From Trochalopteron elliotii (lineage: Eukaryota; Chordata; Aves; Passeriformes; Leiothrichidae), in assembly GCA_024734555.1 (NCBI GenBank), contig JANPWX010019812.1, forward strand, positions 208,240-272,239: DNA of 64,000 nt, written 5' to 3'. Below the pieces are notes generated by a model that saw nothing but the letters and a program-made list of their open reading frames with translations, ran no database searches and had not been told where the DNA came from. The translations under genes and the position numbers were made by a program. Of this stretch, positions 48,877 to 60,683 are shown in pieces. The number at the start of each line of letters is the position of its first letter. Position 1 is the stretch's first letter.

Positions 48877-49085
48877 CTGATGGAGACGAGCAGCGACAGC
48901 ACTTCCAGCAGGATGGCGATGACAAACACCACGACGGCCGCAGGGGGCGGAGGGGACGCCACCATCCCGTGCTTCAGGAAACACGTGATGGAGAGGATGA
49001 GGAAGACTGTGGTGGACAGGAACACGTCCAGGAGAGAGCTGAAGGTGGCACTGGCAAACGTCTTCACTGGAGCGTTCCTTATAAC
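48877..49085 (-). CDS. ADCY9: ADCY9 coding exon, first two M2 helices (209 bases)
   Basis: The exon has 69 codons plus two bases. It starts VIRNAPVKTF after a ccacacag acceptor and ends VSI plus AG at a gtgag donor; the last codon becomes Arg with the next exon. Two strongly hydrophobic stretches are visible. The first is around LLDVFLSTTVFLILSI and the second is VVVFVIAILLEVLSLLV. A short PPPP loop separates them. These are membrane helices 7 and 8 of the twelve-helix cyclase. The loop and the second helix differ most from the mammalian protein, while the flanks are nearly identical. Confidence 0.97.
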
Positions 49086-50820
49086 CTGTGTGGAACACAG
49101 GGGTTGAGGGAAGGGATGAAAAGGAGTAAATGCTGTTCTGCTGGATTCAACTGGATGAGGAAGAGCAGCTCCTAACAAATAAAGGAATGAAGAAATTTTG
49201 GCCACTTCATTAATCCAGTGTAAGCACTGGTGGGAAACAAGAAGCAGAAGAGGTGGTTTGATGGCTGTCACAGCTCCCTGAGCAGACTGTTGTCAAGAAG
49301 TATTGGTGGCACAGCCCCAGGTCTGGAGTGATTTTTATACACCATTACGATACAGAAATAAAACAACAGGAAAATTGACTATTCTGTGCAAAGAAACATA
49401 AATATAATAAGTAGAAGATAAGTTATGGGATATTTTCTTCTATAATTTTAATTTAAAATAATAACAGATTTTACTATAGCCTTTTTAGCACTGATAGTTA
49501 AGAAAACCCTCCTAACACCACTCCACTCACACAGCTCCTGTGGCAGAATTCACATCTCCCTTTCAGACCAGATTAAAAGCTGTGTAATCCAAATTGATCA
49601 GCACCCACGACACCCAGTTCTGCTCTTCCATTACCCCTCACCACACATTCCCATCCCATCCTGGCCTGGCTCGGTGCTTGTGCAGCTGTGCTTTGTGCTA
49701 CCGTGGCCAGTCCTGCTGAAAACCAAACCATGAGCTCTACATCCTGATTTATGAAGGTGAGTTCAGTCCTAGAAGTGTTTCTATCTGCCCAAGAGACCAC
49801 AGACAGCAAGTTCCAAAAAAACCCAGAAATTATGTTATCAACGCTGCAATGAAGGCGTCCAGGTGGAGTGTTCTGGTTTAATTTGGAAGTTTCTTTTTTC
49901 CCTCAGAAAACTTCCTGTGCTCAGCAATACTGGGAAACAAACTTGTTCCTCATTTGTACCTCTCTACAACCTAATAAATCCAGCCAGCATCACTTCAGTG
50001 CCAAAATTACCTTTTAACCTGAAGGGGTAGCAGAATCCTGTTCATCCACACATGAAGTCCCACCAACTGAATGAAGGGAAGCAGCATTGTATCCCCAGGT
50101 GACAGAGTTAAAGATGCTCTCACAGTGCTAAGTAGTGCCTTCATTTCCAAATGAGAACAGATTAAGGCTCTTGGGAAGCAGAGCTGATTCCAGAGAGGGA
50201 TCACAACCTGAGCATGCAGCTGGCACTGTACAATCAGAGGTGAATTCAGGGGTGCTGGAAATCACTTTCAGCAGCATTGACTGTCAGGCCATTAGAGAAC
50301 CTGGACTGCTGTCAAATCTTTTTCATTCTCCTAAAGAAGATTTCATTGTTGTTTTGAACCAGAACTCTACTAACATTAAAGCTTTAAGAGGTTCTTGCCC
50401 CAGTGCTGCAGTTACTTTTAGAGAGTGAAAATTCACACTTTCAAAGAGGTTTATGTAATAATTTTCAAACTATTAACTTGCCACTAACAAAATGCACAGG
50501 CCACATTCCTGCTCTTTCTAGGAATTTCCTACATAGACACATTAATAGGTCCATCTGTATATGCTTTACTATCTCTGCTTTACTATCTCTGCTCTGCTTC
50601 TCTTTCCAATCTTTCCACTGGAAACTACTTGATTTACTATTTTCAGTACAGTCTGCAAATTTTGCAGGCTGTTAACCTACAGGAAGTTTCTCCCTGTTGT
50701 TGCTCCAGGAACTTCATGCAGAGAGATACCACTAAACTACAAATGCTGCAGGATGAGCGTGAAGCTCGTGACCAAAGTGAAGAGACTGAATTGCAACACA
50801 ACTGGGCTTTCTTTTGATAT

Positions 50821-50894
50821 GAAATGAAATGAAATGAAATGAAATGAAATGAAATGAAATGAAATGAAATAAATAAAATAAAATAAAATAAAAT
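50821..50894 (+). repeat. (GAAAT)10 then (AAAAT)n microsatellite
   Basis: Ten perfect GAAAT units (50821-50870) pass into AAAAT-type units up to 50894, in an ADCY9 intron. Confidence 0.97.
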
Positions 50895-51962
50895 GTTAGG
50901 TCTCACCTGGAAATATTGGAAAACAACCAAATAGGGGTTATTGCTAAGGAGAATGTGACAATACTGCCCAGAACTGAAAGCAACAAGCCAGCAGAGGCAG
51001 AAATCCCACTGCACTCAGATGCAAGACACACTGGGAAGAAAAGAAACCCACACCTAACTTATCTTGATGCAGTTCTGCAGATGGATCACCCAAATCAACA
51101 GCTCAGTGCTGCTGGAAGGGAAGGGCCCATTCCCCTCCTGCTGCCGGACGCTTTTCTCGCGCTGGCTCTGGCACCTGCCAACCTCCCCAGAGCTGCTGCT
51201 GCTCCAACACAGCACAGAACAGCCCGAGATGGAAAGAGAAAGAGCCCCAAACAGAAAAACAAACCATGAATATTTCATTGCTGGGCCAGTAAATGAACTG
51301 CTCACAGCAGGGAAGGCTGAGAAGCCCCAGAGCCATTAGAAGGAGCAGAGAGGAGGAGGAACAAGGAGGGCAGAGCAATTGCCTTTTCCTGGCAGCAATT
51401 TTTCAGCTACTGGTGGAAATGCAGCCTCAGTTCTAACTGACACCTAATGTCACTCTAGGTAAATTTAAACGATCTTGCTAGTTCCTATCAGTCAGGCAGG
51501 GAAATCCAGTGCTGGGGAAAGCCTGTGATATTATTAGCCCCCAAGGGAATTAAGGAGTTTTTAGACTCAGTGCAGAATCCTGAAGAAAACACTGAGTTCC
51601 TTAAAATTTACTGCTCCTTACAATTCCAGTGTTTTGAGCTGCCTGTATCTGAATGCAGCACACACTTATGGAATCAGGACATTTGAATTCAGCACAGATT
51701 TGGATTCCACGGGGATAACCACGAGACTGTGACTAAACAAGAATCAAATTCCAAGTAACCAATCTCAAAGTTAGAATATTTTGATGAGATGACAAACATC
51801 AACTGGTTCTTTACTTTGGTAAGTGATGGTCCTTACCATCTCAGCACGGTTCTCTGGCCACCCTAAAGACTTAAAACATAAACCTGAACATGGAGAAAAG
51901 ACAGGTGAGAAGCAATCAGTGTACCTCAAATCTGTATTTCTAGCCCAAACACTGGACTAGAC

Positions 51963-52412
51963 TCAGGGCATGGCAAAAGATGTTCCAAGAGCTGGAACTC
52001 CTCTGCTCTGATGTCAGGCTTGGAATGCTGGGGATGTTCAGCCTGGAGAAGGGAAGGCTCCAGGGACACCTAAGAGCCCTTCCAGGGCCTAAAGGGACTC
52101 CAGGAGAGATGGAGAGGGACTTTGGATGATGGCCTGGAATGACAGGACAAGGGGGAATGGCTTCCCACTGCCAGAGGGCAGGGATAGATGGGATATTGGG
52201 CAGGAATTGTTCCCTGGGAGGGTGGAGAGGCCCTGGCACAGGGTGCCCAGAGCAGCTGTGGCTGCCCCTGGATCCCTGGAAGTGTCCAAGGCCAGGTTGG
52301 ATGAGGCTTGGAGCAGCCTGGGATGGTGGAAGGTGACCCTGCCCATGGCAAGGGGTAGAATAAGATGAGCTTTATGGTCCTTTCCAACCCAAACCATTCC
52401 ATAATTCTGTAA
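51963..52412 (+). mobile_element. CR1 LINE 3' fragment
   Basis: Forward CR1 3' end of about 450 bases, colinear with the copy at 23105-23536, within an ADCY9 intron. Confidence 0.93.
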
Positions 52413-52582
52413 TAAACTGAAAGGAGATTCTTTTCAGAGTCAGCAATACCAAGCAGCAAATCACATTAGACATTTCATGACCCTTGTCATGAAACAACTG
52501 CAACAAAACATGTTAAAAAACCCAAGGACAGACAGTGGCTTAGACAGATTACAGACAGAAACCAGTGCCAGTAGAAACTCAC

Positions 52583-52685
52583 CTCCTCCTGGTAGCTCGT
52601 CCTGTAGGCCATCTCCAGATCCTGATCCAAGAAGTTGAGGCTCAGCTTGTTAATAGGTGGTTTAAAGAAGTAATCTTTCATGAGG
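52583..52685 (-). CDS. ADCY9: ADCY9 coding exon joining C1b to M2 (103 bases)
   Basis: One base completes the split Ser codon, then 34 codons run from LMKDYFFKPP to RTSYQEE and end in phase 0 at a gtgag donor. The acceptor on the minus strand is ctcttcag. The text matches the pre-membrane segment of ADCY9 with a few substitutions (for example NKLSLNFLDQDLEMAYR). It is cytoplasmic and lies directly before the first helix of the second membrane cassette. Confidence 0.97.
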
Positions 52686-54059
52686 CTGAAGAGAGAAGAC
52701 AAAATCAACATCAGTTTGTTCAGCTGTGCCTCCTTCAGGGCCCCCCCAGTCTGTGGCTGCTGTTTCTAGGGATGCTGCCACTTGGCTTTTAAGTTCCTGT
52801 GGTTCTTCTTCTTTCTTCATCACCAAAGTATCCTCTTACCCACATCACTTGCTCAGTCAAAGGAAATATTCCACAAAAAAAGCAAACTTTTCTACTTCCA
52901 GGAAGAGTCTAAGAAGTGCTTCCAGAAATTGAACAGATCTAACTGATGAGTACAGATAATTGCAACATAAGCCAGCAAATAATAAAGGTTAATTGCTGCT
53001 ACAGACACACAACCTCTGGAGACACGTGGCTGTGGGGTATTTGTGTCTTGGGTGGAATTCTATGGCTCAAAGCAAGCCAAGGATGACAAAGGTGACAAAT
53101 TGTTATGGGGGGGAAAAAAACCCATTGCCCATTTTAGAAAACAGCAGTTTCTTGTTATTTCAGACACTAAAATAACTAGTAACTCAACTGGGAACACTCC
53201 TTTAATGATCCAGGCTGCAGAGAAGAGATGGAGAGCTCAGATTTACTCCTGAAATGGGAGATTTGGAATGACCAGCACCATCAACAAAGGCAGTGACAAC
53301 TAATGACATCAGGGCTAAGGAACCCAGAGGTAGCATCTACCAGAGGGTGTTTATGCCCTCCTTCACCTTCATCTTTTCCACAGAAGATGAAAAAACCCCA
53401 CAACAACATAAAAGAGGTTTCAGTAATTTAAAAGTTGGTTTTATTTCCCATCCTCTGGAAGAGAAATAAAACCCTTTTGAGTTTTGCATTATTATTTTGA
53501 GTTTTGCAGTATGAGGTTTTTGAATGAAGTTTCCTGATGGCACTTGATCTGCAAACCTTTTCTTCCCTGAGGAGGTGCCAGGGAGCTGAAGGGACTCAAG
53601 AGCACTGAGTGCTTCGTGCCCAGGGTGGCAGAGCAAGATCACACCTGCTTGTGGCACTTGTGGCTGGGACATCCTGTCCCCCCTGCTCTGTGCAGCTTTC
53701 AAACACACCCCTCCCTGCCTGTGAACCTCCTCTCATTTTCAAGCAACTGATTCCGTGTGTTTTTTACAGGGAATTGTTTCTAAAATCCCTCCAAATCTAA
53801 AATGGGGTGGTTGCTTTCCCAGTGCTATTCCCACCCTGGGAACTGCAGCACCAGAGGCACAAGTCAGAGTGGGCAATTTCCAAACTGGTGGCTCTGAGCA
53901 AGAACTAGAGATGCACATGAGGTCAAATTCCAAGCAGATGAAGAAGCTGAAAGAAAGATCCTACAGATCTTTCTTGTCTGTGCCTGAATTCTTTTTTTAA
54001 GGGGGTTTGGTTTCAGGGTTATTTTCTGTTTATTTTTATGTAACTCTTGCCTAAGAGGT

Positions 54060-54613
54060 TGTGATGGTTTGAAAGCAAAACTAGTGAGAGGCTCCAAGTC
54101 AGAAATACAATTTAATAGAAAAAGAAAAAAAAAAAGAAATAAAATAAATGCAATAATACAAAAGACCCCTGACAGAGTCAGAATACAACCTGAGCAAGAT
54201 GATGGAAGCAGCAATCCCGTAGAAAGGTCTGGTAGCTCTGATCCTCTGTAGATCCAGTGGGTAAGGTACCCCGTATTGTCCCAGATCCCAGATTATATGC
54301 AGGTGAGAATGCTTGGCTCCTCCCCCTGGATGGAGCATCTCACAATGGAATAATGAGTCATACAGGGGGGTCCTTGATGGCCCATTAACGGGAGATAACT
54401 CCTGGTGGGAGTTATCTGTAAGTCATCAGCAGGCCATTAACAGAAAACACGTTATCAAAAGATCCATTAGCAGAGGACACCTTAACAAAAGACACCCTAA
54501 CAGAAAGAGGGAGGGAAGAGTCTGGAAGAATGCTGCTTCAGCAATAGGTTTCCACAGTTCATGAAGATGGTGGTAGAATACTCCGTGCACGTTCTACACC
54601 ACAACCCAGGACA
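54060..54613 (-). mobile_element. Solo LTR of an endogenous retrovirus
   Basis: This 554-base element begins TGTGATGG and ends CAGGACA, so it has TG...CA ends with a short imperfect inverted terminal match. It is flanked by identical 5-base GAGGT copies (54055-54059 and 54614-54618), which is a target-site duplication. Five bases fits the ERVL-like class. Read on the minus strand, an ATTAAA signal and a U5-like end (through TTTCAAACCATCACA) suggest minus orientation, the same as ADCY9. No retroviral genes are present, so recombination has left a single LTR. It contains degenerate 16-18-base direct repeats and a 10-base-arm hairpin at 54393-54417. Confidence 0.8.
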
Positions 54614-57600
54614 GAGGTTTTCTTGGAAACTCCCAGCACAAGATGGCATGTGGGAAGCAAATTTTTTTCTTAATTGAGATGCAAGATCAACCAAACACAC
54701 ATTCCTAGACTGATGCTAGGGAAGACAAAGGAGTCTGAGAATGAATATGGCTGATACTTGGCAACCTTTAAACATTCTGGCCTTGGCCAATACATTAAAA
54801 ATATCAGGATGCTCTGAAGGAATGACAGGATACATTCACTTGACTCACCCCTCTCTCTTTCATTTTTCCTTGCCTTCATTCCTCACCTTTCTTAGATATT
54901 TCTAAGAGCATCTTATAATAAAAATTTTGAAAGCTTTTGTTTTTTTGTTTTTTTTTAAGTACTGTTGAATCCCCTTTCTTCCTTCAGGGAAGCTCAGTGG
55001 AGGTGGTGATGTTGTGTTGGTTAAGGATGTGGGAGGAACAGTCCAGCTCCACAGTGCAGCATGAAAAGGAAGGTGGAACACGATGGAACCAGGGTGAAGG
55101 CAGCATTCCTGGGGCCTTCTCAGCTCCCTATCAGCTCATTCTGCCTCCAAAAGGAAGACCCCACTTGATGAAACAGTCAAGTACATAATCTGCTTCCCAG
55201 GAGGCCTCTGCCTGCCAGCACAGGGTGTTCCCCAGATCAAGCAAGACTGGGAAGTGGGAAATGAAAGAAACAAACAAATTTAAAAATAATGAGAAAGTAT
55301 TTAGACAAGAAACTGCCCCAAGGAAGGGCTGCACAGAACCCAGCTCTGGGGGAGCTTCATACATCCCTGAGATTCTGCTCTGGAAGTCTGAAGAGATCAT
55401 TGTGAGAACTGCTCTGGTCAGCACACGAGTACTTGCTTCTTGTACTTCACATGGTTCATAACCTAAAGAATACCTAATTTTTGCTGGAAACAAAATCCCC
55501 AAACCAAGAATCTTTTGAGGATATTCTCAGTGAAATTAAATTCAAGCATTCTATACTCTTACACTACAGTTTTCTTTTAAAGAACACAGTAATGTGCAGG
55601 TTACAATGAACAGGGCACAGGACTTTTACAGAAATAAAGCCAGACTCAAAGGTGAAAGTATTCACTGTTTGTCAAATACAGAGAATCAAGACGTAAGAAC
55701 TGGTAAATTTCATTAAAGGAATCTTTTAAAATGTACTAATACAAACATGCCACACTAATACTGTCTTTATTACCATTATTCTTAAAGAACATTGGAATTG
55801 TGCTGAGGTATCAGCTCCAAGGTGAAATCCTGGCATGCAAAAACCTCTCAGCCACACACTGAGCTCAATATCCCCAGTGTCCAGCATTTCCTCCCAGCTA
55901 GCCCCAGGCAGCTTCCTAATACAGAGTACAGGCTCCTGAATCCCCACAAGGATATGTTTAACCCTTCCCAGCTCTGCAGGAAGCCTGTGGGATTAATTGA
56001 TGCACTTTATCATCATATCTGGGTTAAGTATTTTCTGTTAACAGGAATTTATATCCAAGTGCCCTGTACTGGAAATCACTGCTCAGTGTTCAGGGAAGAT
56101 CACTTGGCTTTGCAACAGCATCAAACCAACACTGCAAAACTCAGTGAAAATAGGGATTCCTGCAAAATGACCATGAGGAAGTTTGGTCTCCTCCCCGAGA
56201 CACCTCAAATTCCCCATTCAAAGATCCTCATAGATACTGGATTCATCAAGACCAGCAATTATGCTTTACAAAAGGGAATCAAGAACATTTTTAAAATGGC
56301 TTATTCCATATCACTTCTCATTGAGAAATGCTGAAAAAATCAGTGTAAACTGGTAGGCTTAAAGCATCTCGCATAGATCTAATTAATCAGGAGATTATTT
56401 TTGGAAAGTTATGTTTACATGAACTGAACTCAGCAGAGAAGTTTCCCTGGCAACAAGAAATGGCCCACTTAATATGGTAATGATGATATTTAATTGGGAC
56501 CAAAAAAGCACCAGGCTTTGACTGATCTCAAATCATGGCACTCCTTCTTCCAAATCAGAAAAAATTACCCATTTTGGGAGAGGAGGAGGAAAGCACCAGA
56601 ACACAAGAACTTGAGCGAGGTATCTTCAGCAGACCAACTGCAGTAATTAGGCTACTTCTGTAACTTACAGTTTGCAGAGTGCTGGTTACATTTTCAACAA
56701 TATTCCTATTTGTTCTGGCTGATTTCTGCCAACATTTGGACATTCTCAATCCATCTATTGTCTAATATTTGCAAGTATCAGCTAAACCTCCATTCTCAGC
56801 CACTAATGACAGACCATACACTGAAAAAAACAATAAAGAACTCTAAATTTTGACTCAAGTTGGCAACAGGAGAAAGGTAAACTGAGAAAATCTAGATAAG
56901 AGACTGGAGAGGGACTCCTGTCCCTCCCTCTCACCTCACCCTGCCTCAGTCATGTTTCTTTCCATAAAGGTGATGGTGTCCCTGTTCCAAACAGCCAAGT
57001 CCATAGGAGAACACAGTTTCAAGGATATTTAGATAAAGTACCCTCAATCTGAGTGGAAGCAATGAAACAAAAATGAAAATAGCCATAAATAATAACAAAC
57101 TCAAGCTATCTGTTTAGCTGCTCCAGTCAAGTCATTGCCATAATGGAGATATGGCTGTGTGTTGATAAAAATCCCACACTACTAAATTTTGAAGAATATT
57201 TCCTCTGCCAAAAATAAGCTTTTTTGTTTGAAACAGAGAGAGAAACTCCTTTTACAATATCTAAATAGATAGTGAGTCCATGAGAATTCACTCCTATTAA
57301 TTCTACTTCCAAGCCCAGTAGGATTTCATGATTAGTCACATGTTATCAGATGTTTTTCTTTTACTGTAAAAAAATGTGACTTTTGCAGTTCAGATTTCAT
57401 GTTACACCTTAAATTGCAGAGGAAGGTGCACACTACATGCATTAAGAGGACTTTGGATTACAAAATGGAGTTCAACTTCATGACAAGGGATTTAAAGAGC
57501 AATTTCCCTTTCGAAGACCTGACTGAAGGAGGGCTGACAGGAGGACAGTTCACCATGGAAGCAGTCAAAACTGGTTTTACTTATTTTAAACAGAAAGTTT

Positions 57601-57631
57601 CTGACATCAAGTTTTGCCTGTAGTTGAAATA

Positions 57632-57836
57632 CTGGAATGTAGTATTAAATACTGGAATGGTTTGCCCGGGGAGGTGGTGGAGTCACCACCCCTGGATGTG
57701 TTTTTTTTAAAAAGAGACTGGATGTGGCACTTCCAGATTCCATGATGTAGTTGAGGTGTTGGGGCTGGGTTGGACTTGATGATCTTGAAGGTTTCTTTCA
57801 ACCTACACATTCTGTGATTCTGTGGTTCTGTGATTA
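57632..57836 (+). mobile_element. CR1 3' fragment, classical subfamily
   Basis: GGAGGTGGTGGAGTCACCAC, then GGTTGGACTTGATGATCTTG, and ATTCTGTGATTCTGTGGTTC at the end. It lies about 150 bases from the donor of the exon at 57986-58203. Confidence 0.9.
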
Positions 57837-57985
57837 AGCAGAATAAAGCCTAAAATCAGAAAACTTACAACGTGTTTTATGTTGACAACAATTACTGAAA
57901 TTAGACAAATAGTAAAGATATGGGACCCCAGTAGTGCCTCCTCACCTTTTCATGATTTTACACTGCCCAGCTCCACTTTCCTTAC

Positions 57986-58203
57986 CTGTCTTCTTTAATC
58001 ACATCCACGAAGTGGGCATCTGTCTTCTCCCGGATGTTTTTGAACCTCAGAGGGAGCAGAGCTGACTGATCCAGGCTCACTCCGCCCCAGCGGCCCTTCT
58101 CCTGCAGCATTTCATACAGTGAGGTCTGGCTGTTGCTGAGCTTCTCCTCCTGGGGAGGGCTCAGAAGTCCATTCTGAGTCTTTGGACTGTGTCCTCCTGG
58201 AGC
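57986..58203 (-). CDS. ADCY9: ADCY9 coding exon in C1b (218 bases)
   Basis: This exon enters in phase 0 (acceptor gtccag before GCT) and leaves after two bases of a codon (AG before gtaag). It encodes 72 codons, starting APGGHSPKTQ and ending FVDVIKED; the split codon completes as Ser in the next exon. It contains NGLLSPPQEEKLSNSQTSL and the LPLRFKNIREKTDAHF segment. These match the late C1b region of ADCY9 closely. The Ser/Pro/Gln-rich part is typical of a flexible cytoplasmic linker, and the basic LRFKNIREK stretch leads towards the second membrane cassette. Confidence 0.97.
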
Positions 58204-58286
58204 CTGGACAGCAGAGAGCAAAACACACCCAGGGAATGGCAGTGGTTAAGAACAGACAGAAGAGGTTGCAAGGAGCAAAAACTGAG

Positions 58287-58474
58287 TATGAAACAGTCTT
58301 TCTCCTCTTCCTCACCACTCCAGCCACTTGCTACTTGAAAAGCAGTAACCAAGAACCCAAGAACCCTTGCTATGATCAGCTCAAATAGATGATTTGGACT
58401 CCTGTGCACTGTCTGCTTTCCCTGCTGTTTCTCAAGATCATCTGAAAAATGCAGTGAAAATTTCTCTCTTTCCA
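58287..58474 (+). repeat. Duplicated intronic sequence, copy 1
   Basis: About 188 bases that recur at 60497-60683 in the same orientation with roughly a dozen differences. The shared text includes CACTCCAGCCACTTG, TTGCTATGATCAGCTCAAA and GAAAAATGCAGTGAAAATTT. It is either a local duplication or two members of a dispersed repeat family I do not recognise. Confidence 0.8.
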
Positions 58475-60496
58475 AGAGCAAAAGCTCTTCCCTCTTCCCT
58501 GAGCTCTGCCCTGAGCACAAACACCAAACTACCCCTGCCTTGAATCCATCCACATTTCCTAGGGATGTATCTCCCACACCTCCCATGTGCCTGTTCAGGT
58601 GCCACCTTTGTGCTTTTTATGAACCAACTCTTTAAGGAGCAGAAAACAAGGCACATTTTCACACACTCAATGACAGCCAACCACAAGCCCAAATTTCATT
58701 CACTCATCTTATGGTTAAGGTTTTTCTAAAAAAGAAAAGCTTTTAGAATACACATTCTTTAATCTGTGCTGACTCTCCCTGGGTCACGAGACAGCTCACT
58801 CTGCCAGTCCTTGCTGATCCTTCCCCTGACCACTATGGGTCTGCTGCTTTCCCAGAGGTTCCCCCCTCTCCCTCACCTGTGGGAACAGCCCTTTTGCACA
58901 TCTCACCCTACAACAAAAATTCTGCAAATTAAACTGCATTTCCTTCTCTAAGACATACCTCTTTTTCCTGGTTTTCTTTTGCCTTCATATTAGTTAAGAC
59001 AGCTTTAATTCTGATAACAGCTTGCAACATGGCTTAGGTACACAGTGCTGCTGTCATTGGAGAACACAAATTACTTTTAAACAAAAATCATTCTATTTTC
59101 GTGGAGCCTGAAGTTCCCTCTTTTACATTTTGTTTGACCTAGACCAGCATGTACTGAAGCAATTCCAAAAGAATTAGACAGCTAAGTGTGGTTAGAATGA
59201 AAATGAACTGCAGTTAGTCAGGATCATTTTCAAATGCAAACAGAGAGCAAACTTGGCATATTTGAGTGTTCACCTCCCCCCCTCCATATCTTATCACTTA
59301 TCATGTAGCATTTATCCTCATCCTGAAGCCCACTCATGACAGAAGTTTCTCCATTCCTGCTTGTGCAGAAGTGACAAGCTCCTCCAGAAGACTATTCTTG
59401 GATGCCACCACAGTGACCATAAATAAATACCATAAATATCATCAGCACCCCAACCACGTGCTGAAATATGTTACTGACATTGTAAAATCAACTTAGTTAA
59501 AGTTAAAAAAATATCTGTTTTCTGGCTGGCCATGCAAGATCAATTCCATTTCCTGGTGTGATCTGTCCTGTGAAGCAAAGAAGGCAGGTGAACACAGAGA
59601 GGTGAAGGGAAAGGCTCAGACACAGTCGAGGAGGATACAAGACTAAGGGGGCAGCAGGAGAACCTTGTACAGGGAAGTGTCAGGAAGTGCTTGGGCTTGG
59701 CTCCTGTCACAGCCAAGACCTCCAGAGCTAAAGCCATAACAAGGTGTGTTGGAATGGTGCCCTGGAGCTACAGGAAAAGCAGGAGGGAGGTGGGTTGTGC
59801 TTCCCCTTCCTCCCTCCCTCCCGGGGGGATGTGGGATCCCCACCCTGTGGCTGCCCCGACAGAGGGGTGAGCCCCAGAGCCACGTGCTGGGAGCCAGGAG
59901 AGGGAAGAATTCCCAGTCTGCTCCCTTCCAGCCCTCACAACAGTTGTTTTGGCAGCTTGCAGGTGTTACAGCACAGAGACAGCAGCTGAGGAAGGAATAG
60001 GAAATGGGGTGGTTTCCTTGGTGTGTTGCCAGTGCTTTGCTGCAGACCATAATCAGCAGAAGGGAAAGGGGATTTCAGCCACAGATCCCAGCAGGGGCAC
60101 ACCAAGAGCCCTGGGACAGAAGGACACTCATGTAAGGCAGAGGCACAAGAAATGCTCACATAAAAGGTCACCAGGTTCTTCTCTAAGAGAAAACATTGAG
60201 CAGCTCCTGAGCAAGTCCTCCTACATCTCTGCCAGGTTATCCAGCCTGCCCAGAGGGCTACAGAGCATCCTGTAGAGCCAGGGCAAACCCCTCTGGTTTT
60301 GAGGTGAGGAGAACTAGCCTAGCAAAGGGAAACCAAATAAACTGACTAACCAGCTCTTAGTGAAGAGCCTTCATTGTTTGGTAGGTTGGATTTTTTTTAA
60401 CTTATGCTAAAGATTGTATTTGGTCAGAGCATTTCCCAGAACAACCTGAGGCCTGAAGAGAAACTGAAAGTCATAGCTACTATCTTTTCTTTTCCC

Positions 60497-60683
60497 TATG
60501 AAAAAACCTTTCTCCTCTCCCTCACCACTCCAGCCACTTGTTACTTGAAAAGCAGTAACCAAGAACCCACAGTTCTTGCTATGATCAGCTCAAACAGAAG
60601 ATTTGGACTCCTATGCACTGTCTGCTTTCCCTGCTGTTCCTCAAGATCATCTGAAAAATGCAGTGAAAATTTCTCTTTCAAAG
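60497..60683 (+). repeat. Duplicated intronic sequence, copy 2
   Basis: The partner of 58287-58474, in the same orientation and 2.2 kb away. Similarity stops abruptly on both sides (TATGAAA on the left, AAATTTCTCT on the right). Confidence 0.8.

Larger units (their letters stand above)
49086..52582 (-). other. ADCY9 intron of 3.5 kb
   Basis: This GT-AG intron holds a (GAAAT)n microsatellite at 50821-50894 and a CR1 copy at 51963-52412. Nothing else is recognised. Confidence 0.9.
52686..57985 (-). other. ADCY9 intron of 5.3 kb
   Basis: This GT-AG intron holds a solo LTR (54060-54613), a CR1 fragment (57632-57836) and an X-box-like motif (56441-56454). Otherwise it is AT-rich unique sequence with no coding signal. 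Confidence 0.9.
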
